Assembly (NCBI GenBank): GCA_964650975.1 | Contig: CAZYWA010000530.1 | Coordinates: 1-5,517, forward strand | Source of the DNA: CAZYWA01 sp964650975 [NCBI: uncultured bacterium] | GTDB lineage: Bacteria; JADJOY01 | Length of the DNA stretch: 5,517 nucleotides | Direction: 5' to 3' | Made by a program: the position numbers and the translations under genes | Shown: positions 5,121 to 5,517 of the stretch, in pieces | Layout: each line of letters starts with the position of its first letter | How positions within the stretch are numbered: the stretch's first letter is position 1 | Notes under the pieces: model-generated | Told to the model about the DNA's origin: nothing | Seen by the model: only the letters and a program-made list of their open reading frames with translations | Database searches by the model: none

Positions 5121-5141
5121 CGGAGGCCACGAGGGCCTCCG
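5121..5141 (+). terminator. Small hairpin with TTTT on the plus strand
   Basis: CGGAGGCC (5121-5128) pairs with GGCCTCCG (5134-5141) around ACGAG, followed by TTTT (5142-5145) on the plus strand. It would be a weak terminator for any antisense transcript entering the PilZ-like gene. No plus-strand gene ends here, so it may simply be part of the stem-loop cluster. Confidence 0.35.
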
Positions 5142-5158
5142 TTTTGGGGCAATGGGAT

Positions 5159-5517
5159 TCAGCCGGCCGGGCGCATCACCTCCGTGGTGGCGAGCCGCCG
5201 CCCGAGCGGCAGGTGGAGCACGTCCAGATGCCGGCGCGGCGAGGTGTGCGCGTAGCGCGGACGAAGGTTCGTCGCGGCGCTGCGGCCGCGAGCCTCGTTG
5301 AGCACGCGCACCAGCGGCCTGAGCGCGAACTCGCCGAAGTGCTCGGAGCGAAACGCGAGCGCCATCCGGTCCACGGGACGCTCGTCGGCGCTCTCCGTCG
5401 CGAGCCGCACCACCCGAGCGGGCAGCACGATCTCGACCGACGTGCCGGGAAACGTGAACGACACGTCGAGCGTCCGTGGTGGCTCCACCATCAGCGACGC
5501 CGTCGCCAGCAAGCCGC
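5159..5517 (-). CDS. PilZ-domain-like protein, C-terminal part (5' end outside the window)
   Basis: The frame is open to the right edge and ends at TGA 5161-5159, giving about 119 codons. The first residues, GLLATASLMVEPPRTLDVSF, followed by FPGTSVEIVLPARVVRL, fit the second half of a PilZ barrel: the end of the usual GGLL-x-T strand, a hydrophobic strand, then the ARVVR strand. The segment MALAFRSEHFGEFALRPLVRVLNE fits the last strand and closing helix. PilZ domains often bind cyclic di-GMP, but the deciding RxxxR and D/NxSxxG motifs would lie before the edge and cannot be seen, so binding is unproven. About 40 residues of basic, featureless tail follow. A start codon inside the window (TTG, 5512-5510) would cut the barrel and is not credible. 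A strong terminator follows the stop. The family call rests on pattern rather than a full domain. Confidence 0.7.
   Translation of the reverse strand, partial: GLLATASLMVEPPRTLDVSFTFPGTSVEIVLPARVVRLATESADERPVDRMALAFRSEHFGEFALRPLVRVLNEARGRSAATNLRPRYAHTSPRRHLDVLHLPLGRRLATTEVMRPAG

Larger units (their letters stand above)
4531..5158. other. Gene-free, hairpin-dense intergenic region
   Basis: About 630 bases between the PilZ-like gene and the LMF gene carry no credible coding sequence. Open frames cross it on both strands, but their translations are runs of Arg, Pro, Ala and Ser with no domain, and they overlap one another. At least nine separate inverted repeats fall here, plus a duplicated 26/27-bp unit; the strongest are listed individually. 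The left end presumably holds the LMF promoter, but no good -35/-10 pair stands out (TAAGAT at 4530-4525 is too close to the GTG to be persuasive). Confidence 0.7.

Noticed and set aside
2981-5152. 723-codon minus-strand open frame spanning the LMF gene and the intergenic region
   Set aside because: It is out of frame with the LMF protein, whose family motifs are unmistakable. The translation is low-complexity Arg/Ala/Gly/Ser and crosses the terminator hairpin.
4504-5158. CRISPR array, tRNA or other known RNA gene in the gap
   Set aside because: There are only two copies of the repeat unit with no regular spacers, and I could find no cloverleaf or known RNA motif by eye.
4786-5221. 13-base match GCAGGTGGAGCAC at 4786-4798 and 5209-5221
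   Set aside because: One copy lies in the PilZ-like coding tail. A single 13-base match is near chance level in GC-rich DNA of this size and does not extend.
5083-5517. Plus-strand GGGAGG then ATG (5099) inside the 14-bp hairpin, with an open frame to the edge, resembling a ribosome-site-sequestering switch
   Set aside because: The frame is antisense to the PilZ-like gene and has no protein character. The hairpin is better explained as that gene's minus-strand terminator.

Overview
This is a GC-rich window in which every supported gene lies on the minus strand. The gene content suggests a hopanoid-making, high-GC Gram-negative bacterium. Myxococcota/Deltaproteobacteria, Acidobacteriota or a related candidate phylum are possible, but nothing here (no rRNA, no marker gene) fixes the lineage.

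In the direction of transcription (right to left) the layout is as follows. (1) 5517-5159: the C-terminal part of a PilZ-like protein, cut by the window edge. (2) 5158-4504: about 650 bases without a credible gene, packed with inverted repeats. These include a U-tracted minus-strand terminator (5075-5114) inside a run of four back-to-back stem-loops (5022-5141), a 14-bp dyad (4823-4869), a ~20-bp imperfect inverted repeat (4689-4750), a near-perfect 26/27-bp direct repeat (4890-4915 and 4975-5001), and a hairpin that places the ribosome binding site of the next gene in its loop. (3) 4503-2986: a 505-residue multipass membrane protein of the lipase maturation factor (LMF1/LMF2) family. (4) 2985-2687: a 299-base gap with three hairpins, one of them abutting the start region of the next gene. 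(5) 2686-1265 hpnJ, 1260-415 hpnK and 407-1 hpnI (3' end missing). These are tightly packed (4-base and 7-base gaps) and almost certainly one operon.

hpnI, hpnK and hpnJ form the known late hopanoid module. From characterised homologues, HpnI adds N-acetylglucosamine to bacteriohopanetetrol (BHT), HpnK deacetylates it, and the radical-SAM enzyme HpnJ converts BHT-glucosamine to BHT cyclitol ether. The gene order here (J-K-I) is the reverse of the reaction order. Backbone genes (shc, hpnH, hpnG) are not in the window.

The known part is a standard hopanoid head-group operon. The less explained parts are the bacterial LMF homologue just upstream of it and the structure-dense DNA around the starts of both transcription units. 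I see no CRISPR array, tRNA, rRNA, transposase or clear defence system. The long plus-strand and alternate-frame ORFs are GC-driven shadows.
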